64,000 bases of DNA from Sphingorhabdus sp. Alg231-15. GTDB taxonomy: Bacteria; Pseudomonadota; Alphaproteobacteria; Sphingomonadales; Sphingomonadaceae. Shown piece after piece: positions 54,288-62,920 of the stretch. Both the position numbers and the translations under genes were made by a program. Position 1 is the first letter of the stretch; every line of letters starts with the position of its first letter. Below the pieces are notes generated by a model. That model worked only from the letters and a program-made list of their open reading frames with translations. It searched no databases and was not told where the DNA came from. The stretch spans positions 3,218,001 through 3,282,000 of the forward strand of contig NZ_LT703001.1 of assembly GCF_900149705.1 (NCBI RefSeq). Reading direction: 5' to 3'.

Positions 54288-55601
54288 ATGGCTAAAGCTT
54301 CGTTGAAAGAGGGTCCTCGTTCGAAGACCAAACAAGGCACTGTTAGGGCAGACCCAGCTCAGCGGGAAGACGTCGGCGAGATACCGCAAATGCCGGATTC
54401 CGCGAACCCGAAAGAGACCAATCCTCCGGTGGAAGAGGGCCTAAAAAAGCCATCCACTGAAAAAAATGAAGGCGCAATCGCGACGGCTGAAACCGCGACG
54501 GCCGCAATCGCAACGGCCCAGATCAAGGCCAGCGTTGATTCTCCCCAAACCACCACATTCACGCAATCGGGCGGATTGGTTGATCGGCTGGCGGCTCTGA
54601 AAGTCTCATTGATTTTCTCGTCTTACCAGTCTGGTCTGCTGTATATGCTCGGGTGCAAACCCGGCGGCGGTGCACATCTTCATCAGTCAGCAATGAAAAA
54701 GCCGATGGGCTTATGCGTCGAGGATAGCGATAGTTTCACGCTCTCTGCGGGCTTCCAGATCATGCGGTTTCAAAACGGCCTGGACGCGAATGAGCGGGTG
54801 AACGACATGTTCGATGCCTGTTATGTTCCTCGGCAGACCTATAATACCGGCGAGCTGGATGCGCATGATATCGGCATCGACAAAAACGGTTTGCCGCTGT
54901 TCATCAACACGCGGTTCAACTGTCTCGCCACAACTGATCCGAGGCACAGCTTCCGGGAAGTCTGGCGCCCGGCCTTCATCTCGGCACTGATCGATGAAGA
55001 CCGATGTCATTTGAACGGGCTTGCCATGGAGGATGGCGAGGCGGCTTACGTCACCGCAGTCAGTCAATCCGACACAATTGATGGCTGGCGCGACCGCCGA
55101 GATGATGGCGGCATCGTGATCGATGTTCGCAGCAATAAGATTGTCTGCAAGGGTTTGTCGATGCCGCACTCCCCACGTCTTCATAATGGAGAGTTGTGGT
55201 TACTCAATTCCGGCACCGGTGAACTGGGTGTTGTCGAAGGCGTAGCGAGCGGCAAAGGCAAATTCGTTCCGCGCGTATTCTGTCCGGGTTTTAGCCGCGG
55301 TCTTGCGATCAAGGACGGCTTCGCTTTTGTCGGCTTATCGAAGCCCCGTTACAAACGCTTTGAAGGACTGGCGCTCGACCAACGGCTGGCGGAGGCCGAT
55401 AGCGCGCCTTGGTGCGGTATCCAGATCATCGATCTGGCCAAGGGCGCTTGTGTCGACTGGTTCCGCATCGATGGGGCCGTCTCCGAAATCTATGATGTTG
55501 CATTGCTGGAAGGTCATGCCTGCCCAATGGCGATCGGGCCGACTGCGCCCGAAATGGCTAAATTCATCACTCATGAAAAACCGGAAAATGGCGGCGGGTG
55601 A
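54288..55601 (+). CDS. TIGR03032-family protein, autotransporter partner
   Basis: This 437-residue protein has a low-complexity, Ala/Thr/Glu/Lys-rich N-terminal 95 residues, including AIATAETATAAIATAQIKA. The TIGR03032 domain follows: LIFSSYQSGLLYMLG, GLCVEDSDSFTLSAGFQIMR, NTGELDAHDIGIDKNGLPLF, HLNGLAMEDGEAAYVTAVSQ, MPHSPRLHNGELWLLNSGTG and FCPGFSRGLAIKDGFAFVGL. These read as blades of a six-bladed beta-propeller. There is no signal peptide, so it seems cytosolic. Its function is not established; genes of this family often sit by large repetitive surface proteins (my recollection). It ends 54 bases before autotransporter 2, so they are probably co-transcribed. A deleted copy lies before autotransporter 1. 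Confidence 0.87.
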   Translation: MAKASLKEGPRSKTKQGTVRADPAQREDVGEIPQMPDSANPKETNPPVEEGLKKPSTEKNEGAIATAETATAAIATAQIKASVDSPQTTTFTQSGGLVDRLAALKVSLIFSSYQSGLLYMLGCKPGGGAHLHQSAMKKPMGLCVEDSDSFTLSAGFQIMRFQNGLDANERVNDMFDACYVPRQTYNTGELDAHDIGIDKNGLPLFINTRFNCLATTDPRHSFREVWRPAFISALIDEDRCHLNGLAMEDGEAAYVTAVSQSDTIDGWRDRRDDGGIVIDVRSNKIVCKGLSMPHSPRLHNGELWLLNSGTGELGVVEGVASGKGKFVPRVFCPGFSRGLAIKDGFAFVGLSKPRYKRFEGLALDQRLAEADSAPWCGIQIIDLAKGACVDWFRIDGAVSEIYDVALLEGHACPMAIGPTAPEMAKFITHEKPENGGG

Positions 55602-55655
55602 CGCCTCCTAACCGGATCCAGAATTTGGGTGCTTGTTATTCAGGAAGGAAAATCA

Positions 55656-58600
55656 ATGCCTCGTTTTAATCTGCTGTCAGATCCCTCACGCAGAAGCGTC
55701 CTCCACCGCGGCGGGCGTATCGTCAAATGGAAAGGCAGCACCGCCAGTATGGTTCCGCATATTGCCGAACTGCGCCTGACCGTATCGGCTGCCGCGGTTG
55801 GTGCGGCGCTGATATTCGGTGCGGGATTTGGCGGCACCGCCCCTGCGCTGGCGGGGACATGTGTCGAGTCCGCAGCGATTCCGAACAGTTTTACTTGCTC
55901 TGGCCCTTCAGATGCGGACACAGACGTTGAGCAGGTGTTGGGCGGTGTTGCGGTTGCCGTCTCGACCGTGGAAGGTTTCGGGATAGCGGTAGATAACGCC
56001 GATGCGTTTGAAATTAGCGGCATATTTGGTGCCAGATTCGAAGATATCCAAGATTCCTATTCTGCCATTGTCGGCCGGGAAAATGGCATTCTCATAACCA
56101 ATGCTGGTGGCGGCCTGCTCTCTGTGACTTCAACCAGCACCATCAGAGGACAGACCCGCTCCGGAATTTCTGCCACAAATTTCGCCGGCGGCACGGATCT
56201 TACGATCGCCAGCAATGATACGGGTGGCGCCCTTGACGGCATTTATGCCCTCAACCAAGGCACCGGCGTGCTGACGATCACTGCGACCGGCATGACCAGT
56301 AGCGTCAATACCGACGGTATTTATGCGGTCAATGAAGGTACCGACCTGACGATCACCGCAGCGGACGTGACGGCCGCGGATCATGGTATCAACGCCGGTA
56401 ATGAAGGCACCGGTGACCTAACCATTAACGTCACCGGCGCTGTGATTGCCGACGGCGATGATGGCATTCTAGCCGTCAACGGCAACGGCACCACGGACCT
56501 AACAATCACCAGTAATGTGGTAACCGGTGCTGAAAGAGGTATTAGCGCAACCAGCACCGGCAATGGCGCGCTGACGATCACGTCAACCGGCACGGCAACG
56601 GGATTTGGCTCTGTCGGCATTTATGCGTATAACCAGACCGCCACAACCACATCTCTGTCGGTTACCGCTGCAGATGTAACCGGGACCGCCGGGATATATG
56701 CCTTAAACAATGGCTCTGAGGGCCTGACCATCACCACAACGGGAGATATCAGAGGCGAGACCTTCGACGGTATCAGCGCCTATAACGACGCCAATGGCGG
56801 CGCTCTCACCTATATGGAGATCAATCAGGCCGAAGACACAGTCATTTATGGCAGAGATAATGGTATATTCGCCAATAATTTTGGCGGATCGCTGACGATT
56901 TATGCGCAAGGCACAGTCCGCGGTGATACCGAAAGCGGAATTAATGCCTATAACCGTGCCGGAACTGAAAACCTGAGAATCACAAGCAATATAGCAAGGG
57001 GTCGCTTTGACGGTATCGATGCGGACAACCAAGGCAATGGTTCGCTGATCATCTCCTCGACCGGCTCGGCAACCGGTGATTATTATAACGGGATCGAAGC
57101 GTTTAACAGCGCCAACGGCACATCCTTGATAATCAACGCTGCGGAGGCCACGGGCGGCAGCGAAGGGCACGGCATCTATGCCCAGAATTACGGCACCGGC
57201 AGCCTGACTATCAGCGTCACCGGCGATGTCACTGGGCAAGGCGAAGCCGGTATCTTCGCCTATAACAGCGCCAATGCGGAAGACGGTATGGTGATTAATC
57301 AGGATGCGGGCTCCACCATCACGGGCGCAACCGATGGGATTTATGCTGAAAACCTTGCTGATGCGCTCACCATCAATGCTCTGGGCACGGCTGTCGGCCT
57401 TACGGGGGGTGGCATTGAAGCCAGAAACCGGGCGGGTACCACCGACCTGACGATTGTCAGCAATATTGCGACCGGCTCCACTAATGGTATTCGAGCATCG
57501 AATGAAGGCTCCGGCGCGCTCACCATCACCTCCACCGGCATTGCGACCGCAACCGGCGATGATGCTATCAGCGCCAGTAATTTTGGCACTGATTTAACCA
57601 TCAATGCAGTCGATACGGACGGCGCAGAGAGAGGCATTACTGCTTCCAACGAAGGCACCGGCGCGCTGACGATCATATCTACCGGGACAGCAACCGGGAC
57701 TGAGATTGTCGGCATTCGGGCCTATAACTCTGCCAATGGCACCTCCCTGTCGATCACAGCTGCAGATGTTATTGGCGGGATCAATGGGATATATGCCCAA
57801 AATTACGGCGACGCTGGTCTGACCATCAGCACAACCGGCGATGTCACCGGCCAAGGCCAAGCCGGTATCCACGCTTACAACAACGCCGATGTTAACGTCG
57901 CCACCTTCATTCAGATCGATCAAGCTGCCGCCACAACCATCACCGGCGCAACGGATGGCATCTATGCCGAAAATTATGGCGGTGCCCTCATCATCAATGC
58001 GCTCGGTACGGTCAATGGCGACGGTGGGGACGGCATTGATGCCAGAAACCGTGCAGGCACCACCGACCTGACCATTACGAGCAATGTGGCGACCGGCGAA
58101 AGCACCGGCATTTACGCCCTTAACGAAGGCAGTGGCGAGTTGACCATCACTTCAACCGACACGGCGAGAGGGACTAGTTCATATGGTATCTATGCGATCA
58201 ACCGGGGTACCGATCTAACAATCAACGCCGTTAATACCGACGGCAGTTTAAACGCGATTCTCGCAATCAACGAGGGAAGCGAAGCGTTGACCATCGACTC
58301 AACGGGTACCGCTATCGGGGATGATTTCAGTGCCATTGACGCGTTCAACTCCAACGCAGGTACAAACCTTACAGTGAATGCAGTCAATACAGACGGTGGC
58401 CAGAACGGTATTGTTGCATTTAACGATGGCGATGGTGCGCTGACCATCAACTCGACGGGCACCGCTATGGGGACTAATTACGATGGCATTAACGCATTCA
58501 ACTCTGCCAGTGGCACGAACCTGACGGTCAATGCGGTGGATACTAGTGGTGGTGAAAGCGGTATTGATGCGAGAAACAGTGGTGCCGGCGCGCTGACCAT

Positions 58601-61600
58601 CAGCACCACCGGTGATGCCACCGGGCAAGGCCAAGCTGGTATCTACGCTTATAACAGCGCCAACGGCAGTTTGATGCAGATTGATCAGGCCGAAGCGACG
58701 ATCATCACCGGCGCGACCGATGGTGTTTTTGCCGACAATCGTGGCGGATCGATGACAATCAGCGCGCTGGGCACGGTCGTCGGTGAAACCGAGGACGGGA
58801 TTGAGGCCCTTAATGCTGTAGGTACCGCCGATCTCACCATCGTAAGTGATGTGGTCGAGGGGGCCGGCAGCGGCATTAATGTCTTTAACGGAGGCAATGG
58901 CGCGCTAACAGTCACTTCAACCGGAATGGCGGACGGAGCAAGCTCATCCGGCATTGCAGCATTCAACTTCTTCTTTGGTACGGACCTGATCATCACCGCG
59001 GCCGATACCAGCGGCGGCCAATATGGGATCAATGCCCTGAATATTGGTACAGGCGCGCTGAATATTACTTCAACCGGTTTGGCGAGCGGGACCGACAATG
59101 AAGGCATAATTGCGGTTAACTCCGCCGATGGCACCGCCTTGTCGATCTCGGCAGCTGAAGTCACCGGTGGAACTTATGGAATACGAGCCTTTAACAGAGG
59201 CACCGGTATACTGACCATCAGCGCGACCGGCGATGTTACCGGCCAAACGCAAGCTGGAATCTTCGCTTATAACAGCGGCAATGCCGAAGACGGCACAGAG
59301 ATAGATCAGGATGCAGGCACCACCACGACCGGCACGACCGATGGCATCTATGCCGACAATCTCGCAGGGCCGCTGACCATTAATGCACTGGGCACGAGCA
59401 TCGGTGAAGCTGGTGACGGAATTAATGCCAGAAATCGTCTCGGCACCACGGATCTGACGATCACCAGCAACGTCGCAAATGGTTCCGTTAACGGCATTGA
59501 TGCGGTCAATCAGGGCGGAGGCGCGTTGACCATCACGTCAACCGGCAGCGCGAGCGGGGGTGCTGGCGACGGCATTTACGCGTATAATTCGATCAATGGC
59601 GGCAATTTGGCGGTGACCGCCGTCAATAGCAGCGGCAGCGACCGCGGTATTTTTGCCAACAACGAGGGTGACGGTACGACGATCGTGACATCAACCGGCA
59701 CCGCGAGTGGTACCGCTGGTGCGGGTATTCGGGCGGTGAATACTGCTAATGGTAACGGCGTCACTGTTAATGCACTCGATACCAGCGGGACCTTTGGCAT
59801 TTCGGTCAACAACCGAGGCGAAGGTGCCCTGATCATCACTTCGGCTGGTACCGCAACCGGGCTTTCTCTAAGTGGTATAGGTGCATATAACTCCACGAAC
59901 GGCACTGACCTGACGGTCGATGCGGTGAATGCCAGTGGCAACAGCTACGGTATCGTCGCCAGCAACTTTGGTGAAGGCCCGCTAAGCGTTACCTCGACCG
60001 GATCAGCGATCGGCAATATGGGTGGCGGCATTCTTGCGTATAATCTTAACGGCACTTCTCTGTCGATCACAGCCGCGGATGTAATTGGCGGGACCGCCGG
60101 GATAGATGCCCGCAATTTCGGCAGCGCTGGTCTAACCATCAGCGTCAGCGGCGATGTCACCGGCCAAAGCGCGGATGGTATTTACGCCTATAACAGCGCC
60201 AATGATGTCTCTGCCTCGATGGTCATTAATCGCGATGTAGGAACCACGACCACGGGCGCGGATGATGGGATTGACGCTGATAATTTTGGCGGATCACTGA
60301 CCATCAACGCGCTTGGCACGACCATAGGTCTGGCCGGGGACGGGATTAATGCCAATAACGGTCCGGGCACCACCGATTTGACCATCACCAGCAACGTGGC
60401 GGAAGGTGCGGTCAGTGGTATTGATGCTGTTAATCAGGGCAACGGCGCACTGACCATCACTTCAACCGCCAGCGCAAGCGGAGGTGCGGGAGATGGTATT
60501 TACGCGTTTAACGCGATTAACGGCGGCAATTTGGCGGTGACCGCTGTCAATAGCAGCGGCGGCGACCAAGGTATTTACGCGCGCAACGATGGTGAAAGTA
60601 TCATGATCGTGACATCTACCGGCAGCGTGAGTGGCATCGCTGGCGAAGGCATTCGTGCGGTGAATAATCTCCTTACCACTGGTATGACCGTCAATGCGAT
60701 GGATACCAGCGGGACCAATGGTATTTCGACTAGCAACCTTGGTGAGGGCGCGCTGACCATTACCTCAACCGGGACCGCGACCGGGACGGCTGGCGATGGC
60801 ATTGACGCGCTGAACGGCCTAGGTAGCGGCGACCTACAGATTATCAGCAACGCTGCCACCGGCGAGGGCAATGGGATCAGTGCCGTGAATGAAGGTAACG
60901 GTGCGCTGACGATCATCTCGACCGGTACTGTTACTGGTAGCAATATCAGCGGTATTGACGCGTTTAACGCGGCCACCGGTACCGCGGTGTCGATTACGGC
61001 AGCGGACGTCACAGGCGGCGTTGATGGTATCAACGTAGTGCATGAAGGAACCGGCGCTGCGGAGGTCACAACCACCGGCACCGTTACGGGCGGCACGGGC
61101 AATGCGATTATGGTCGCAACAACCGGCTCTACAATCACTGTGAATAATAGCGGCACGCTGGAAAGCGGCGCGGGCTTTGCGCTCGCCGCCGGCGGGGGCG
61201 TTACGGACCTGACCAATAGCGGTACGATCAATGGCCGTGTACAGCTGACCGCCTTTGATGATCTTACCGTGAATAACGGTCTGTTCAATGCTTCGCTGGA
61301 TAGCGATTTTGGAACCGGCAATGACCTGTTCACCAATGACGGCACGCTCACGCTGCAAGGTGCTGTTACGCTTCTGGGTCTTGAGCAATTCGCCAATAAC
61401 GGCCTGATCGACATGCGTAATGGCACAGCGGGGAACCTCTTGGTCCTGCCCGATGACTATACGAGCAACGGTGCTCTCGGCGTTGATGTCAATTTCGATG
61501 GAGCAGGCTCGGCAGACATACTGACTATCGGCGGCACGGTATCAGGCAACACATCGCTGTTCATCGATGACATCAGTACTAGCCCGAACTTTGGCAACAC

Positions 61601-62672
61601 GGTTCTGGTTGTGGATACTGGGGCGGGAACCGCGGAAGATGCTTTTGCGCTAGCGGACCAAAGCGCGACGATCGGTTTCTTTGCCTATTCACTGTCTTTT
61701 GACGCAGCGGAGGGAGATTTCTTCCTGACAAATGCGATCGCAGTACCGACATTCCAAACGCTGAAATTTGCCGAAGGCGCGCAATCGCTTTGGTATCGCT
61801 CCGCCGATGCCTGGGCTGCCCATATGGCCTCTCGTCGCACTGCATCAGATTCTCCGCTCTGGATGCAAGTTTATGGCAGTTTGACTCAGCAGGATGACAA
61901 TTTTGAATTCACCTCGTCTGGCTTTACCCAGACAATCTCGCTGGATTACGATCAGGACTATTTCGGCTTTCAGACCGGCTATGATTTTGCTCCGGCCTTT
62001 GGCAACGAAGACGTCGTCATCGGTCTAACCGGCGGTTATCTAAGTTCAGATCTCGGCTTTGAGGGGACCGCCGATAATGTTCATTACGATGCTTTCAATA
62101 TTGGCGTCTATGCGGGGATCAACAGCGGACGGTTCTTTGTCAATGCACTGGCAAAATATGATTTTATCGATGCCAATGTCAGAGCCAGAACGGCCGGTTA
62201 CAATGCCAATCTCGATGGTCAAGCCTATGGAATCAGGCTTGAAGCCGGTTACCGCTGGGGCGACGATACTTTCTTCATCCAGCCGCTGGCGAGCGTCGAA
62301 TATCAACTCGCCAGTCTGGATGACTTTTCCGCCTTAGGAGCCGATATTGATTTTGATAGTTTCAATGGCTTGCGCGGTATGGCCGGTGTGCGGCTCGGCG
62401 GAGAAGCGAGTGTGAATGGCAGCAACCGGCTGACCTATTATCTCGGTGGGCAGGCGGTGCATCAATCACAAAATGGTGATGGTCTGGTATTCACCAGCGG
62501 TGCTTCCTCCATTGAGGTCGAAAATCGACTATCCAACACATTTGGACGGTTCGAACTGGGTGTGAACATCGCCTCGCCGGGTGGCGTGACTGGCTTCATT
62601 GAAGGCAATGCTGATATCGGCGGTGGCTATACTGGCTATGGCGGGCGTACAGGATTGAAAATAGAGTTCTAG
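55656..62672 (+). CDS. Giant repeat autotransporter (type V secretion), copy 2
   Basis: This 2338-residue protein starts at ATG 55656 behind AGGAAGGA; an upstream in-frame start at 55629 is unlikely. The signal region mirrors copy 1: a polar extension (MPRFNLLSDPSRRSVLHRGG, KWKGSTASMVPHIA), hydrophobic core and probable cleavage at PALA-GTC (about residue 66). The passenger is a long array of 24-residue glycine/asparagine-rich rungs predicted as a right-handed beta-helix. It ends in a junction with NNSGTLESGAGFAL and VQLTAFDDLTVNNGLFNASL. The last 300 residues are the beta-barrel (AEGAQSLWYRSADAWAAHM to GLKIEF). It should be displayed on the outer membrane as an adhesin or fibre. It is about 670 residues longer than copy 1, all in the repeats. 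Confidence 0.92.
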   Translation: MPRFNLLSDPSRRSVLHRGGRIVKWKGSTASMVPHIAELRLTVSAAAVGAALIFGAGFGGTAPALAGTCVESAAIPNSFTCSGPSDADTDVEQVLGGVAVAVSTVEGFGIAVDNADAFEISGIFGARFEDIQDSYSAIVGRENGILITNAGGGLLSVTSTSTIRGQTRSGISATNFAGGTDLTIASNDTGGALDGIYALNQGTGVLTITATGMTSSVNTDGIYAVNEGTDLTITAADVTAADHGINAGNEGTGDLTINVTGAVIADGDDGILAVNGNGTTDLTITSNVVTGAERGISATSTGNGALTITSTGTATGFGSVGIYAYNQTATTTSLSVTAADVTGTAGIYALNNGSEGLTITTTGDIRGETFDGISAYNDANGGALTYMEINQAEDTVIYGRDNGIFANNFGGSLTIYAQGTVRGDTESGINAYNRAGTENLRITSNIARGRFDGIDADNQGNGSLIISSTGSATGDYYNGIEAFNSANGTSLIINAAEATGGSEGHGIYAQNYGTGSLTISVTGDVTGQGEAGIFAYNSANAEDGMVINQDAGSTITGATDGIYAENLADALTINALGTAVGLTGGGIEARNRAGTTDLTIVSNIATGSTNGIRASNEGSGALTITSTGIATATGDDAISASNFGTDLTINAVDTDGAERGITASNEGTGALTIISTGTATGTEIVGIRAYNSANGTSLSITAADVIGGINGIYAQNYGDAGLTISTTGDVTGQGQAGIHAYNNADVNVATFIQIDQAAATTITGATDGIYAENYGGALIINALGTVNGDGGDGIDARNRAGTTDLTITSNVATGESTGIYALNEGSGELTITSTDTARGTSSYGIYAINRGTDLTINAVNTDGSLNAILAINEGSEALTIDSTGTAIGDDFSAIDAFNSNAGTNLTVNAVNTDGGQNGIVAFNDGDGALTINSTGTAMGTNYDGINAFNSASGTNLTVNAVDTSGGESGIDARNSGAGALTISTTGDATGQGQAGIYAYNSANGSLMQIDQAEATIITGATDGVFADNRGGSMTISALGTVVGETEDGIEALNAVGTADLTIVSDVVEGAGSGINVFNGGNGALTVTSTGMADGASSSGIAAFNFFFGTDLIITAADTSGGQYGINALNIGTGALNITSTGLASGTDNEGIIAVNSADGTALSISAAEVTGGTYGIRAFNRGTGILTISATGDVTGQTQAGIFAYNSGNAEDGTEIDQDAGTTTTGTTDGIYADNLAGPLTINALGTSIGEAGDGINARNRLGTTDLTITSNVANGSVNGIDAVNQGGGALTITSTGSASGGAGDGIYAYNSINGGNLAVTAVNSSGSDRGIFANNEGDGTTIVTSTGTASGTAGAGIRAVNTANGNGVTVNALDTSGTFGISVNNRGEGALIITSAGTATGLSLSGIGAYNSTNGTDLTVDAVNASGNSYGIVASNFGEGPLSVTSTGSAIGNMGGGILAYNLNGTSLSITAADVIGGTAGIDARNFGSAGLTISVSGDVTGQSADGIYAYNSANDVSASMVINRDVGTTTTGADDGIDADNFGGSLTINALGTTIGLAGDGINANNGPGTTDLTITSNVAEGAVSGIDAVNQGNGALTITSTASASGGAGDGIYAFNAINGGNLAVTAVNSSGGDQGIYARNDGESIMIVTSTGSVSGIAGEGIRAVNNLLTTGMTVNAMDTSGTNGISTSNLGEGALTITSTGTATGTAGDGIDALNGLGSGDLQIISNAATGEGNGISAVNEGNGALTIISTGTVTGSNISGIDAFNAATGTAVSITAADVTGGVDGINVVHEGTGAAEVTTTGTVTGGTGNAIMVATTGSTITVNNSGTLESGAGFALAAGGGVTDLTNSGTINGRVQLTAFDDLTVNNGLFNASLDSDFGTGNDLFTNDGTLTLQGAVTLLGLEQFANNGLIDMRNGTAGNLLVLPDDYTSNGALGVDVNFDGAGSADILTIGGTVSGNTSLFIDDISTSPNFGNTVLVVDTGAGTAEDAFALADQSATIGFFAYSLSFDAAEGDFFLTNAIAVPTFQTLKFAEGAQSLWYRSADAWAAHMASRRTASDSPLWMQVYGSLTQQDDNFEFTSSGFTQTISLDYDQDYFGFQTGYDFAPAFGNEDVVIGLTGGYLSSDLGFEGTADNVHYDAFNIGVYAGINSGRFFVNALAKYDFIDANVRARTAGYNANLDGQAYGIRLEAGYRWGDDTFFIQPLASVEYQLASLDDFSALGADIDFDSFNGLRGMAGVRLGGEASVNGSNRLTYYLGGQAVHQSQNGDGLVFTSGASSIEVENRLSNTFGRFELGVNIASPGGVTGFIEGNADIGGGYTGYGGRTGLKIEF
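56080..61090 (+). repeat. Passenger repeat array of autotransporter 2 with six super-modules
   Basis: The array is built of alternating rungs with GIxAxN turns, as in copy 1. Six diverged copies of a super-module of about 117 residues begin near 56649, 57120, 57741, 58516, 59130 and 60054. Each reads as SLSITAADV-like rung, TGDVTGQGQAGI, AYNSAN, an (I/M)xIDQ or MVINQ segment with TTITGATDGI, LTINALGT, and AGTTDLTITSNVATG. Start-to-start distances are 471 to 924 bases, so spacer rungs vary between them. Copy 1 has only two super-modules. Confidence 0.8.
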
Positions 62673-62701
62673 TCTTTCGATCCGGCAAGACCCCCATATT
62701 T

Positions 62702-62782
62702 CTGAGGAAGCAATTTCATAGAAGCTTGCAGGCTTCTCAGGATAGGTGCGGGCCGGACGTATGAAGCAATCCGGTCCGCACC
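62702..62782 (+). terminator. Two conserved stem-loops after autotransporter 2
   Basis: Thirty bases after the stop, CTGAGGAAGC (62702-62711) can pair with GCTTCTCAG (62732-62740). A stronger stem, GGTGCGGGCCGGA (62745-62757) with TCCGGTCCGCACC (62770-62782), has one G-U wobble and a 12-base loop. The pair and the intervening GCAGGCTTCTCAGGATAG are shared with the 3' flank of autotransporter 1. No T-run follows. They probably mark or protect the mRNA 3' end. Confidence 0.6.
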
Positions 62783-62920
62783 GTTCTCGCTTCCCACGAT
62801 TAAACTCAATGCAAACCCTCTCGATTGCGCATTGCTTAATTGTGAGTGAGGGAACTCACGAGGCAAGGACGCGCGCGCCGTCCTGCGCGGCCGCCCTTTG
62901 TTGATAGAGGAGCTATCCAT

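Noticed and set aside
55640-61426. Minus-strand frames across autotransporter 2, up to 283 codons
   Set aside because: Same cause as in copy 1: repeat-derived antisense frames with low-complexity products.
46727-62672. The tandem repeats considered as a CRISPR array or satellite
   Set aside because: The repeats lie in frame within two long coding sequences with signal peptides and beta-barrels, and units are diverged without spacers.
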